DNA of 64,000 bases from Brevibacillus laterosporus (GTDB lineage: Bacteria; Bacillota; Bacilli; Brevibacillales; Brevibacillaceae). The position numbers and the translations under genes are program-made. Position 1 is the first letter of the stretch, and each line of letters begins with the position of its first letter. Location of the stretch: the NCBI GenBank assembly GCA_007833815.1, contig CP033464.1, positions 1,621,501 through 1,685,500 of the forward strand, in the 5' to 3' direction. This document shows, in pieces, positions 1-8,022 of the stretch. The notes below the pieces were generated by a model. That model did no database searches. It saw only the letters and a program-made list of their open reading frames with translations, and had not been told where the DNA came from.

Positions 1-2
1 AG

Positions 3-146
3 GGTTGGGAACAAAAAGAAGAATACGCTATTGTTTATGTGAAAGATCAAGTAAGGAACTTTTTGAAAGCGAACTCCAATCTTTCGGATGGAACAATCCA
101 GGAAATCGTTGTTACTATTGAGTGGCTACTCTGGTTCGTTGCTTAG
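3..146 (+). CDS. C-terminal end of a truncated gene, possibly an LLH-type phage holin
   Basis: An open frame enters from the window edge and stops with TAG at 144-146. It encodes about 47 residues with an amphipathic stretch (YAIVYVKDQVRNFL) followed by IQEIVVTIEWLLWFV. Short Holin_LLH family proteins end in a similar helix pair, so that is a possible identity, but the N-terminus lies outside the window. The next gene starts 22 bases downstream on the same strand. The call is weak: the frame is short and only its open state and spacing to the next gene support it. Confidence 0.35.
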   Translation, partial: GWEQKEEYAIVYVKDQVRNFLKANSNLSDGTIQEIVVTIEWLLWFVA

Positions 147-168
147 GAATGAACGAGGAGGAACTCTT

Positions 169-495
169 TTGCACGAGAAATATACCTACTATGATTGGCT
201 GACAGAACAGAACTTATCATCTGGTCAGCAATCAAAGCTTCATATTTTTCTCTATTTGATTTCTGATAAATTGACAGGGAATCTCATTACCGCTGAGTAT
301 GATAAAAAAATACGCGACAATGTTTCAGAGTTTGCACATATTCTTGATGCTTCCGCAATCACTCGGGAGTTGGTGTATTCTACCTTAGAAACAAACTTTC
401 TGTTTACGAAACAATCAATTGATCGAATGGTTGAGGGTATGGGGAATCAAGGAAATTTTGCAAAGCTTACAGAATTTATGGGACAACCTAAATAA
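169..495 (+). CDS. Small protein of unknown function (about 108 aa)
   Basis: A TTG start at 169 is chosen because a strong ribosome site (GAGGAGGAA, 154-163) lies just upstream. The longer frame from ATG 88 would overlap the preceding gene and has no ribosome site. The protein is soluble, mixed charged and aromatic, and mostly helical in appearance, with no signal peptide or membrane segment. It probably forms a small operon with the truncated gene ending at 146 and is followed by two terminators. I do not recognise the family; a phage-derived small protein is possible from context. Confidence 0.5.
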   Translation: MHEKYTYYDWLTEQNLSSGQQSKLHIFLYLISDKLTGNLITAEYDKKIRDNVSEFAHILDASAITRELVYSTLETNFLFTKQSIDRMVEGMGNQGNFAKLTEFMGQPK

Positions 496-525
496 TCCAT
501 TTAGGATAAAATATATGATAATTGG

Positions 526-580
526 GGCGGCTACGATAAAGCTGCTCTTTTTTACTTGCACCTATCTGGGTGCTTTTTTC
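526..580 (+). terminator. Two tandem rho-independent terminators
   Basis: The first stem (526-532 with 540-546, two G-U pairs) is followed by a T run. The second is a GCACC/GGTGC hairpin (558-573) followed by TTTTTT. Both point rightward and close the small operon at the window start. Confidence 0.75.
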
Positions 581-636
581 TTTTCATAAAGTGATGTAAA
601 TGAAAAGAGATAATGGGATCTTTTTGTTTCCTTTTA

Positions 637-696
637 TTGAAACCGACATTAATGTCTTTTATAATAAACGTACCGACAAAAACGACATAAATGTAT
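637..696 (+). promoter_or_regulatory. SigA-type promoter with operator repeats for the TetR-family gene
   Basis: TTGAAA (637-642), a 17-base spacer and TATAAT (660-665) form a near-consensus promoter. The perfect palindrome GACATTAATGTC (645-656) sits inside the spacer. A degenerate second copy, GACATAAATGTAT, lies at 684-696, about 39 bases downstream. This is the layout expected for autorepression by the regulator that starts at 721. Confidence 0.7.
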
Positions 697-720
697 ATTT
701 TACAGGAGGCGCGAACCATT

Positions 721-1344
721 ATGGCTCCAAGAGTAAGCGAGGAATACAAAAAGCAAAAGAAAATGGATTTGTTACAAGCGGCAAAACGAGTGTTTATTGA
801 AAAGGGTTATACCCAAGCGACGATGCAGGACATCTTGGATGAGGCAGGGGTATCGAGAGGCGCTTTGTATGCGTACTTCGATAACATTGAGCACGTATAC
901 ATCGAACTTCTTCATGCTGAGGATCAAAAGGATGTACTTTTTTTCGGTACAGATGATAAAGGTACGTCCTGGCAACAAATAACCAAGTGGGTTAATCAGC
1001 AGCAGCAGGAAATGCAAAGGCTTGATCAATCTCTTTTGCTGGCTAATTCGGAGTTTTTTCTATCAACGAATTACCGCAAAAATAGAGATAGTTATCCCTA
1101 TGTAACAGCACGCTACCAACGTATAGCTGAGGTAGTAACTACTTTTTTTCAGAAGGGAATAGAGCGGGGGGATATTCGTCCGCGTATTCCTGTTGAATCC
1201 ATTTCGCTTTATCTCATTTCATTTATCGATGGTTTAATGTTAGATACCGCTCATTTGGGGCCCGAAAAAACAAAGGTGAAGGAGCAAATGGAGGTTTTGC
1301 TATTTTCATTGAAGGAATTGCTTTGTCCGATTCCAGAAAAATAA
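721..1344 (+). CDS. TetR/AcrR-family transcriptional regulator
   Basis: This 207-residue protein has an N-terminal TetR helix-turn-helix at about residues 10-60, including the segments AAKRVFIEKGYTQATMQDI and SRGALYAYF, and a variable helical C-terminal ligand and dimer domain. The N-terminus resembles the Bacillus YfiR-type subgroup. ATG 721 is preferred because AGGAGG lies at 705-710, whereas the upstream in-frame ATG at 691 falls inside an operator-like repeat. The palindrome in its own promoter suggests autorepression. The gene directly downstream is an acetyltransferase 34 bases away and may be co-regulated. The ligand and other targets cannot be read from the sequence. Confidence 0.88.
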   Translation: MAPRVSEEYKKQKKMDLLQAAKRVFIEKGYTQATMQDILDEAGVSRGALYAYFDNIEHVYIELLHAEDQKDVLFFGTDDKGTSWQQITKWVNQQQQEMQRLDQSLLLANSEFFLSTNYRKNRDSYPYVTARYQRIAEVVTTFFQKGIERGDIRPRIPVESISLYLISFIDGLMLDTAHLGPEKTKVKEQMEVLLFSLKELLCPIPEK

Positions 1345-1378
1345 AAGTAGAAAATAACTAAAAAAGGGGAGCAAGATT

Positions 1379-1933
1379 ATGTTGTTTCAATCTGCAAGAA
1401 TTTATCTGAGAAAAATGACTGCCGATGATGTAACGATTTATCATACATGGAGAAACGATATGGAGGTCATGCGAACTACCAATCCAGCTATTGATCTGTG
1501 TACATTAGATAACACACAAGAATTTGTTAATCAGGTTATTTTAGGATCAAGCACATCAAAAAGTTATATGATTATCGATAAGGAGTCGGAAACCCCTATT
1601 GGGATCGTCTCACTTATCCAAATTGATTATAAAAATCGAAATGCGGAGTGCATCATCGACATTGGTGAGAAGGCGTATTGGGGAAAAGGCTATGGAACGG
1701 AAGCGTTGAGGCTTCTATTAGATTACGCCTTTTTAGAATTAAATCTACACCGAGTATCATTGCGAGTGTTTTCTTTTAACAAAAAAGCCATTGCCCTATA
1801 TGAAAGAATGGGATTCAAGCACGAGGGTATTTCGCGTGAATACATCTTTAGAGACGGGAAGTGGAGCGACGTTTTCCACATGGGGGTTCTGCAAAGAGAG
1901 TATGTGGCTACAACTGCCGCTGTTGGCAATTAG
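1379..1933 (+). CDS. GNAT-family N-acetyltransferase, RimJ/RimL-like
   Basis: The protein has 184 residues and covers a complete GNAT fold. An acetyl-CoA-binding region lies around residues 95-110 (EKAYWGKGYGTEALRLLL), followed by the typical C-terminal ALYERMGFKHEG motif. The start ATG has a GGGGAG ribosome site. It probably acetylates an N-terminal or small-molecule amine. The substrate is unknown. It lies immediately downstream of the TetR-family gene with no terminator between them, so the two are likely co-transcribed. Confidence 0.85.
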   Translation: MLFQSARIYLRKMTADDVTIYHTWRNDMEVMRTTNPAIDLCTLDNTQEFVNQVILGSSTSKSYMIIDKESETPIGIVSLIQIDYKNRNAECIIDIGEKAYWGKGYGTEALRLLLDYAFLELNLHRVSLRVFSFNKKAIALYERMGFKHEGISREYIFRDGKWSDVFHMGVLQREYVATTAAVGN

Positions 1934-1944
1934 GCTAAAGTAAT

Positions 1945-1978
1945 GCAAAAAAGATCTAGAAGTCTAGATCTTTTTTGC
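1945..1978. terminator. Bidirectional terminator between convergent genes
   Basis: A 16-bp perfect inverted repeat (1945-1960 with 1963-1978) begins with an A run and ends with a T run, so it can act on both strands. It overlaps the last codons of the convergent gene 1964-2332. Confidence 0.85.
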
Positions 1979-2332
1979 GGGTAACGGACTTAGATGTTCA
2001 TGAATGAGCAGCCATCCAGTAGATTCCTTAACGAATATATTGGTGGCTCTTCCTTGTCCACTTGTGTACTTTCCATTCATATAGCCTTCATAGCAATACG
2101 TATACGTACAGGTTGCAGAGTCATTACCTTTATGGAGCCATTGGATATCTTGTGCTTTATAAATCTCGTTTTGGATGATTGACCAAGCGTTTTCAAAGTA
2201 TGCCTGTATTTCTTGGTGAGTAGTACAGGTACAATTTGAGAAGTAGTAAAGGGCATTTGGATGTAACAATTTTTTCACTTCATCAAAGTTGTGGGTGTTC
2301 GTTGCCTCTATATATTTATCCAGTATCTCCAT
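1964..2332 (-). CDS. SnoaL/NTF2-like small protein
   Basis: The 122-residue protein has the size and pattern of the NTF2-like (SnoaL/DUF4440) superfamily: an N-terminal helix with YIEATNTHNFDEVKKLLHP, a middle helical segment, and strands ending in GWLLIHEHLSPLP. Such proteins are cone-shaped ligand-binding or isomerase-like folds with diverse roles. No catalytic role can be deduced here. A GGAAGGGG ribosome site precedes the start. The IS3 element is inserted just upstream of this gene and may have separated it from its original promoter region. Confidence 0.65.
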   Translation of the reverse strand: MEILDKYIEATNTHNFDEVKKLLHPNALYYFSNCTCTTHQEIQAYFENAWSIIQNEIYKAQDIQWLHKGNDSATCTYTYCYEGYMNGKYTSGQGRATNIFVKESTGWLLIHEHLSPLPAKKI

Positions 2333-2505
2333 GTACGTACCCCTTCCTTTTGTTTTGAATTTTAAGTTAAAGATTTATCGTGAAAGCAAAAACGAAAAAG
2401 CTGACCCTAAGTAGAAAGCTGGTATTATCCCCTTTGAGTAGACAGTGTAAAAAGCCCACTCACCTAGCGGTGGGTGCTACACTATCCTCGGAGGGGATTT
2501 TTCGT

Positions 2506-2844
2506 ATGGCTAAAAAAGGACAAACATTTCAACGATATACGATGGAATTTAAACAGAAGGCTATTGCTCTTTACGAACAAAAAGGGATCAGCTATGAAGC
2601 GATTGCCAAAGAATTGGGAGTGCCTAGTCCTACTCAGATCAAGAATTGGGTCAGGAAATACCGAGACGGAGATGGTTTAGAGGATCAACGAGGTAAAACA
2701 TCTAAAAGAGATAATCCTTTTATAGGGCGTCCACGTACAAAATTCACTAACGTGGAAGAGGAAAGAGATTATTTAAAAGCGCAGGTAGAATACTTAAAAA
2801 AGCGTTATCCAAATCTACACGGGGAGGGTGGGTTTCAAAAGTAG
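2506..2844 (+). CDS. IS3-family transposase OrfA (helix-turn-helix)
   Basis: This 112-residue protein holds an HTH_Tnp-type DNA-binding domain (YTMEFKQKAIALYEQ, then YEAIAKELGVPSPTQIKNWV) and a C-terminal coiled-coil-like tail. ATG 2506 is chosen because GGAGGGG lies just upstream; the frame is open further upstream but that part lies in the IS end. The heptamer A AAA AAG near its 3' end allows ribosomes to slip back and make the OrfAB fusion, which is the active transposase in this family. OrfA alone usually acts as a regulator. Confidence 0.88.
   Translation: MAKKGQTFQRYTMEFKQKAIALYEQKGISYEAIAKELGVPSPTQIKNWVRKYRDGDGLEDQRGKTSKRDNPFIGRPRTKFTNVEEERDYLKAQVEYLKKRYPNLHGEGGFQK
2796..2802 (+). promoter_or_regulatory. 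Programmed -1 frameshift site (A6G)
   Basis: AAAAAAG is in the A_AAA_AAG register relative to orfA. After a one-base backward slip the reading frame is open from here through orfB with no stop, giving KKALSKSTRGGWVSKVARF across the junction. This is the classic IS3-family recoding signal. Confidence 0.85.
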
Positions 2845-3695
2845 CTCGGTTTGCGGTTATTGATCAGTTGGTAAGGAAGTACCCTGTTACTTGGTTAGTG
2901 GAGATAGCCAAAGTTTCCCGCGCTGGTTACTACAAGTGGAAACATACGCAAGAAGAACGTGCAAAAAGGCAACAACATAATAAACTCATAAAGGAACATA
3001 TGATGGCGATTCATCGTGTACATCCATACTTCGGTTATCCAAGAATGCGAATTGCATTGAGAAAGAAAGGATTTATTGTGAATCACAAGAGGGTATATCG
3101 GTTGATGAAGGAGATGAACGTTCAGTCCATCATTCGTAAGAAACGGCGCTTTTTTGGTAAAACTGCATCCATTGTTAACCCTAACTTACTTAATCGAAAG
3201 TTCACAGCCGAAAAACCAAATCAATTGTATGTAACAGATATTACATTTGTAGCACTGAACGATCGATTTTATTACCTATCGGTAATCCAAGATCTCTTTA
3301 ACAACGAAGTTGTTGCCTGGAAGGTTTCTCATCGGAATGATTTAAAACTTGTTTTAGATACTCTGGAGCAGTTAGCAAAACAAAGAGACGTGCAGGAAGC
3401 CATCCTGCATTCTGATCAGGGCTTCCAATACACGTCTAAGCAGTACAATAAGAGACTGAGGGAGTTTGGCGTGAGAGGAAGCCACTCTCGCAAAGGAAAC
3501 TGCCTCGATAACGCCTGCATAGAATCCTTCTTTTCTCATCTCAAAACAGAGACATTGTACTTTTCTGAGTGTAAAACAGATGAAGAGCTCTTTCAAGCCA
3601 TTGAAAAGTACATATGGTTTTATAACCATGAACGATTTCAGAAAAAACTAAACCAGTGTGCCCCGGTCGAATACCGGAACACACTGGCTGCTTAG
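2799..3695 (+). CDS. IS3-family transposase OrfB (DDE integrase domain), expressed by frameshift
   Basis: The frame is open from the slip site to 3695. An independent start (for example TTG 2868) is possible, but the continuous open frame back to the A6G heptamer argues for an OrfAB fusion. The rve/DDE catalytic core is complete: first Asp in YVTDITF, second Asp in LHSDQGFQYTS, and Glu in NACIESFFSHLKTE. An HTH_21-type region precedes it (HPYFGYPRMRIALRKKG). The protein cuts and joins the element's ends through a circular intermediate, as is known for the family. Confidence 0.9.
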   Translation, partial: KALSKSTRGGWVSKVARFAVIDQLVRKYPVTWLVEIAKVSRAGYYKWKHTQEERAKRQQHNKLIKEHMMAIHRVHPYFGYPRMRIALRKKGFIVNHKRVYRLMKEMNVQSIIRKKRRFFGKTASIVNPNLLNRKFTAEKPNQLYVTDITFVALNDRFYYLSVIQDLFNNEVVAWKVSHRNDLKLVLDTLEQLAKQRDVQEAILHSDQGFQYTSKQYNKRLREFGVRGSHSRKGNCLDNACIESFFSHLKTETLYFSECKTDEELFQAIEKYIWFYNHERFQKKLNQCAPVEYRNTLAA

Positions 3696-3756
3696 GCTTT
3701 TTTAATGCTGTCTACTTGACAGGGGTAAGTCCAAGCTTGGGTCAGCTTTTCATTCA

Positions 3757-3816
3757 CTATACGGAGGTCATAAGAGTTGGAGAAACTTGCTCTACCTTTT
3801 TCGCTTGAATTTTCAT
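3757..3816 (-). CDS. Very short open frame with strong expression signals (19 aa)
   Basis: An ATG at 3816 is preceded by AAGGAGGTGG and by a near-consensus promoter. The peptide is MKIQAKKVEQVSPTLMTSV and stops 10-14 bases before the IS end. It could be a genuine small peptide or leader, or the remaining start of a gene whose body was displaced by the insertion sequence. The expression signals are clear; the function is not. Confidence 0.4.
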   Translation of the reverse strand: MKIQAKKVEQVSPTLMTSV

Positions 3817-3858
3817 AATGACCACCTCCTTAATTATCTTAATATTCTGTTAATTAAA

Positions 3859-3887
3859 ATTATATCGTATCGTTCTCTTAAAATCAA
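3859..3887 (-). promoter_or_regulatory. SigA-type promoter on the minus strand
   Basis: On the minus strand TTGATT (3882-3887), a 17-base spacer and TATAAT (3859-3864) form a strong promoter reading toward the 19-residue frame and the IS. The NTF2-like gene beyond the IS may originally have been served by it. Confidence 0.6.
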
Positions 3888-4076
3888 TCAATAAAATTCG
3901 CTCATTTCTTTCATTCTATTTACCGCCTAAAATACCCGTTAATGCCTGAAATTGTAAGGTTTTATGCTTGTAATTAATTACCATAATAAAAAATATGGAA
4001 CTGCTATATTCACAGTGAAAATTTTATCCGATAAACATTACACAACGAAAAAACGCATGGAGAGGAAAATTATAAT

Positions 4077-6047
4077 ATGGGATGGAAATTCAGGTTAACT
4101 TTGACGATTAGAAGGAAATTAATTTTTTCCTTTGCAATCATTTTAATCATTCCAAGTATTGTAATTGGTTTGATGTCTTATGAAATTGCAGCAGACAAAA
4201 TGCGTGAGGAAATTAACAACTTTGGTGTAAGAAGCGTAAATATGCTGGATCAGATTATCAACGATACGATTGATCCAAAAATCCATGATATCACATACTT
4301 TTCCAAGCAAATAACCGAACCGTTTTTACAAGGGGGAGCTCAAGCTCCCATAAGAGAAAGATTGAAAGAGTATTATGCGCTTCATCCTGAATTGGTTAGT
4401 GTGTATGTTGGGACCAAAGAGGGAGTGATGATTCAAGAACCTGTTCAGAAGATGACTGAGGACTATGATCCAAGAAATAGACCTTGGTATCAAGATGCAA
4501 TAGCAAAGAAAGGGCAAACGATTATTACAGAGCCCTATGTATCGGCATCGACGGGCAAGGTGGTCGTAACCATTGCAAAAACACTTGAGGATAATTCCGG
4601 TGTAGTAGCGATGAATTTAAATTTAGATAATATCGCAAAGGTAGTTCAGCAGGTTAAAATTGGGCAACAGGGCTACGCATTTATCGTGGATCAAACAGGC
4701 AAATATTTGGTTCATCCCACGATAAAAAGCGGAACTGATTTTAAGGAGAAGTGGGAAGAGGAGCTTTTTGCGAAGAAGTCAGGTCAGATCGAGCTAGATG
4801 AAACAAATGAATTCATCTCGTATGAAACGAATAAAATAACGGGCTGGAAGATAGCTGGTCTGATGTTTTCCGCAGAGATTCAAGAGGCAGTTCAGCCTAT
4901 CTTTACCCGTACCCTAGTCGTTATCGTAGCGGCTTTATTGGCAGGTACAATTTTGATGATCTTCGTCATTCTTTCCATTACCAATCCTCTGATGAGATTA
5001 ATAAAAGCCTCCCGCAAAATTAGTGAAGGGGATCTGACTGAAACGATCAGCGTGAACGGGGAGGATGAGATTGGAATGCTATCTCAATCGTTTCAACAGA
5101 TGCAGACCAATCTTCGCACTCTCATTGGTCAGGTAGGCTTTAGTGCAAATCAGGTTGCCGCTTCGGCTGAAGAGTTAACTGCAAATGCAGATCAAACAAG
5201 TAAAGCAACAGAGCAAATCAGCACGACCATTCAATTATTAGCCACGGGGGTCGAAAAGCAATTTCATAGCGTAGAAGAAACCACGGAAACCGTACAACGT
5301 ATGTCACTGGGTGTAGAGCAAATGGCCTCCCATTCTGAAGAGGTAACAGCTAAAGCGATTGAAGCATCTGTTAAAGCAACAGAAGGCAGTCATTCGATTC
5401 AGACAGCAGTAGAACAGATGAGTTCCATTAATCATACAGTTAAAAAGGTGGCAAGCGTCATTAAAGGCTTGGGTGAGCGTTCCGAGGAAATCGGTAAAAT
5501 TGTTGACGTTATCGCAAATATCGCTACGCAAACCAATCTGTTAGCATTAAATGCAGCTATTGAAGCAGCACGAGCAGGCGAGCATGGTCGGGGATTCGCT
5601 GTTGTTGCGAATGAAGTCCGATTATTAGCAGAGCAATCGACTCATTCGGCTGAACAAGTGGATAAGCTGATTATGAGCATTCAGGGGGAGACGAATCAAG
5701 CTGTCCATTCGATGGATTTGGCCACCCAAGAAGCGGAAGAGGGGATCAACCTGATTAATACGGCTGGAGATTCCTTCGAACTGATTCAAGTAACTGTAGA
5801 GCAGGTGACAGCCCAAATTCAGGAGGTCACAGCAGCGATTAAACAATTGTCAGAGGGATCGAAGGAAATGGTCAGTTCCATGGAAATGATTACGGAGGTC
5901 GCAGAAACAGCGGCATCAAGCACGCAGGAGGTTTCTGCATCAACGGAGGAACAGCTTGCGACTATGGAGGAAATAACCCATGCAGCCGATTCCTTGGCAG
6001 GTATGGCTGAGGAGCTTCAGACTTTATTGGGCAAGTTTAAAATCTAG
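4077..6047 (+). CDS. Methyl-accepting chemotaxis protein with dCache sensor
   Basis: The 656-residue receptor has a membrane segment near residues 15-37, a double-Cache extracellular sensor at about 40-280 (with [13 protein letters not shown] and a second lobe [19 protein letters not shown]), a second membrane segment at about 280-305, a HAMP linker, and a long methyl-accepting signalling domain. The CheA/CheW-binding tip is canonical ([20 protein letters not shown]). dCache receptors of this type usually sense small ligands such as amino acids or organic acids, directly or through binding proteins. A GAGAGG ribosome site precedes ATG 4077. It is monocistronic and its ligand is not predictable. 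Confidence 0.95.
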   Translation: MGWKFRLTLTIRRKLIFSFAIILIIPSIVIGLMSYEIAADKMREEINNFGVRSVNMLDQIINDTIDPKIHDITYFSKQITEPFLQGGAQAPIRERLKEYYALHPELVSVYVGTKEGVMIQEPVQKMTEDYDPRNRPWYQDAIAKKGQTIITEPYVSASTGKVVVTIAKTLEDNSGVVAMNLNLDNIAKVVQQVKIGQQGYAFIVDQTGKYLVHPTIKSGTDFKEKWEEELFAKKSGQIELDETNEFISYETNKITGWKIAGLMFSAEIQEAVQPIFTRTLVVIVAALLAGTILMIFVILSITNPLMRLIKASRKISEGDLTETISVNGEDEIGMLSQSFQQMQTNLRTLIGQVGFSANQVAASAEELTANADQTSKATEQISTTIQLLATGVEKQFHSVEETTETVQRMSLGVEQMASHSEEVTAKAIEASVKATEGSHSIQTAVEQMSSINHTVKKVASVIKGLGERSEEIGKIVDVIANIATQTNLLALNAAIEAARAGEHGRGFAVVANEVRLLAEQSTHSAEQVDKLIMSIQGETNQAVHSMDLATQEAEEGINLINTAGDSFELIQVTVEQVTAQIQEVTAAIKQLSEGSKEMVSSMEMITEVAETAASSTQEVSASTEEQLATMEEITHAADSLAGMAEELQTLLGKFKI

Positions 6048-6139
6048 GGGAACGATCTGGCGAAAGATAAAACGGAGAAAGCCAGTCATTTCTAGCTATC
6101 ACCTATGAGGGTGGATAAGTAGTGATAGATCGTTTCTGA

Positions 6140-6210
6140 TATTATCCCTTCTTAGTAGACAGTAAGAAGCAAAACACCTTGCTGTATTGACTAGGAGGGG
6201 ATTTTTCTAT
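6140..6210 (+). mobile_element. Orphan left-end remnant of an IS3-type element
   Basis: The segment repeats the order of the complete element's left end: TATTATCCC, then AGTAGACAGT, then AGGAGGGGATTTTT. It diverges in between and no transposase follows apart from a short decayed stretch with YTFREF, like the start of OrfA. It is a relic of a cousin of the 2403-3743 element, and its ribosome site and promoter-like ends may now influence nearby expression. Confidence 0.6.
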
Positions 6211-6355
6211 AGGGAAAATGGAGTATACTTTTAGGGAATTTTTGAAGAATAGTAAGAAAACGCAGAAGCGAAAGTTATGTATCAATAAGAATGAACTATA
6301 TATATCTGTGTCTATATATTCATTTTTCCCTTACAAAAGTGTAAGGTTTTTTTTG

Positions 6356-6385
6356 TTGACTTAAAAAACAATGTGTAACTATAAT
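6356..6385 (+). promoter_or_regulatory. SigA-type promoter of the repeat-protein gene
   Basis: TTGACT (6356-6361), an 18-base spacer and TATAAT (6380-6385) lie about 75 bases before the start codon at 6462. Confidence 0.65.
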
Positions 6386-6461
6386 TATTACAACCTCGAG
6401 GAAATTAGATGAAAATTTGACTAGATCTAGCAAAAAATTAATGAATGGAGAAGATGCAACT

Positions 6462-7754
6462 ATGAAAAAGCTAGTTTTAACAGGCGTATTAAGTGTTGGA
6501 GCCTTAATGGGGGCAAATCTTCCAGGATTAGAGGTTATATCAGCGCATGCAGCTATCCCTTCGAGTCTTTCTATTGCAGAAGGTAATTCACAACAAACTC
6601 TTTTCGAACAGCAAAGAGAGAAATATACAGGAATTGTTACTGGAAAAACAAATCAGGGGCTTACAATCTTTACTGAAAATGTGCCTGCTAATGTGCTGAA
6701 AAATATAAATATAGGCGATTCAGTTGATATATATTCTTCATATAGTTCTAAAGTTGCTGAGAATAAAGCGGAAGACTTTATAATCGGAACGGTCACAGAT
6801 TCAGATAGTGATTATGGTTATGCTACGGTAGAATACAAAAACAATGAAGGAAAAACAGAGACGGTTGATGTTATCTTTTCGGAAGCTCACTCCTATAAAG
6901 TAGGAGATAAAGTGAAAGTAACGAATAAGTCGAAATGGGAGCATAAAAAAATGGGACCAAATGATGTAACATTTGCATCAGGAGACTTTATTTCTAAAGT
7001 TGCTGAGAAAGAAGCGGAAGACTTTATAATCGGAACGGTCACAGATTCAGATAGTGATTATGGTTATGCTACGGTAGAATACAAAAACAATGAAGGAAAA
7101 ACAGAGACGGTTGATGTTATCTTTTCGGAAGCTCACTCCTATAAAGTAGGAGATAAAGTGAAAGTAACGAATAAGTCGAAATGGGAGCATAAAAAAATGG
7201 GACCAAATGATGTAACATTTGCATCAGGAGACTTTATTTCTAAAGTTGCTGAGAAAGAAGCGGAAGACTTTATAATCGGAACGGTCACAGATTCAGATAG
7301 TGATTATGGTTATGCTACGGTAGAATACAAAAACAATGAAGGAAAAACAGAGACGGTTGATGTTATCTTTTCGGAAGCTCACTCCTATAAAGTAGGAGAC
7401 AAAGTGAAAGTAACGAATAAGTCGAAATGGGAGCATAAAAAAATGGGACCAAATGATGTAACATTTGCATCAGGAGACTTTATTTCTAAAGTTGCTGAGA
7501 AAGAAGCGGAAGACTTTATATTCGGAACGGTCACAGATTCAGATAGTGATTATGGTTATGCTACAGTAGAATACAAAAACAATGAAGGAAAAACGGAGAC
7601 GGTTGATGTTACCTTTACGGAGGCTCACACTTATAAAGTAGGAGACAAGGTGAAAGTAACGAATAAGTCGAAATGGGAGCATAAAAAAATCGGACCAAAT
7701 GATGTAACATTTGCATCAGGAGACTTTATTTCTAAAGTTACGGAGAATGAATAA
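6462..7754 (+). CDS. Secreted protein with four near-identical 82-residue repeats
   Basis: The protein has 430 residues. A signal peptide of about 30 residues (KKLVLTGVLSVGALMG, cleavage after AHA) is followed by a short unique region (about residues 31-102) and four tandem 82-residue modules. Each module starts with an acidic stretch (DFIIGTVTDSDSDYGYATVE) and contains YKVGDKVKVTNKS, a pattern like a small beta-barrel of the OB or SH3 kind. ATG 6462 is preferred over upstream starts because it gives a clean signal peptide and has a GGAGAAG ribosome site. The first three modules are almost identical at DNA level, so copy number may change by recombination. Function unknown; a cell-surface or secreted adhesive role is only a guess. 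Confidence 0.85.
   Translation: MKKLVLTGVLSVGALMGANLPGLEVISAHAAIPSSLSIAEGNSQQTLFEQQREKYTGIVTGKTNQGLTIFTENVPANVLKNINIGDSVDIYSSYSSKVAENKAEDFIIGTVTDSDSDYGYATVEYKNNEGKTETVDVIFSEAHSYKVGDKVKVTNKSKWEHKKMGPNDVTFASGDFISKVAEKEAEDFIIGTVTDSDSDYGYATVEYKNNEGKTETVDVIFSEAHSYKVGDKVKVTNKSKWEHKKMGPNDVTFASGDFISKVAEKEAEDFIIGTVTDSDSDYGYATVEYKNNEGKTETVDVIFSEAHSYKVGDKVKVTNKSKWEHKKMGPNDVTFASGDFISKVAEKEAEDFIFGTVTDSDSDYGYATVEYKNNEGKTETVDVTFTEAHTYKVGDKVKVTNKSKWEHKKIGPNDVTFASGDFISKVTENE
6768..7751 (+). repeat. Four tandem 246-bp coding repeats
   Basis: Units begin at 6768, 7014, 7260 and 7506, each exactly 246 bases. Units 1-3 are nearly identical; unit 4 has several changes (for example FGTV for IGTV and TFTEAHTY for IFSEAHSY). 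The low synonymous divergence implies recent duplication or gene conversion. Confidence 0.95.
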
Positions 7755-7850
7755 TTTATAGAATGAAATGACCTGCATTCACTAGGAGGACTGTTTGTCA
7801 CGGCATTGTAATAGATGCTGTGGTACGGCTGTAGGTATGTATATACGATG

Positions 7851-7882
7851 AAAAGCATCTCATTGAGGTGCTTTTCTTTTTT
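7851..7882 (+). terminator. Rho-independent terminator
   Basis: A 10-bp stem AAAAGCATCT/AGGTGCTTTT around a 5-base loop is followed by a T-rich run, ending the repeat-protein transcript. Confidence 0.8.
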
Positions 7883-8022
7883 AAGTTACTTATTTTTACA
7901 ATTGTTATATAATAATCAAGGGTTAAAATGGGGATTATTGGTGGATGCATACTAGTCCTCGAAGCAGATCGCAGGTACTTCTTATAGTTAAGTATGAAAA
8001 ATCATTGATAGGAGAATACGAG

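Larger units (their letters stand above)
2403..3743 (+). mobile_element. IS3-family insertion sequence, apparently complete
   Basis: The element carries orfA and orfB with a -1 frameshift site between them. The two ends are imperfect inverted repeats: GACCC(T)AAG at 2403 pairs with CTTGGGTC ending at 3743. An inner pair shares the core GTAGACAG with CTGTCTAC. AGCT flanks both ends (2399-2402 and 3744-3747) and may be a 4-bp target duplication. Because AGCT is palindromic, the exact boundary is ambiguous. Both coding frames look intact, so the copy may be active. Confidence 0.85.

Noticed and set aside
600-800. Short frames on both strands around the TetR promoter
   Set aside because: They cover the promoter and operators and overlap the real gene.
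4008-4034. CCGATAA element upstream of the chemotaxis receptor as a SigD promoter
   Set aside because: No TAAA -35 element lies at the needed spacing, so SigD control is not supported.
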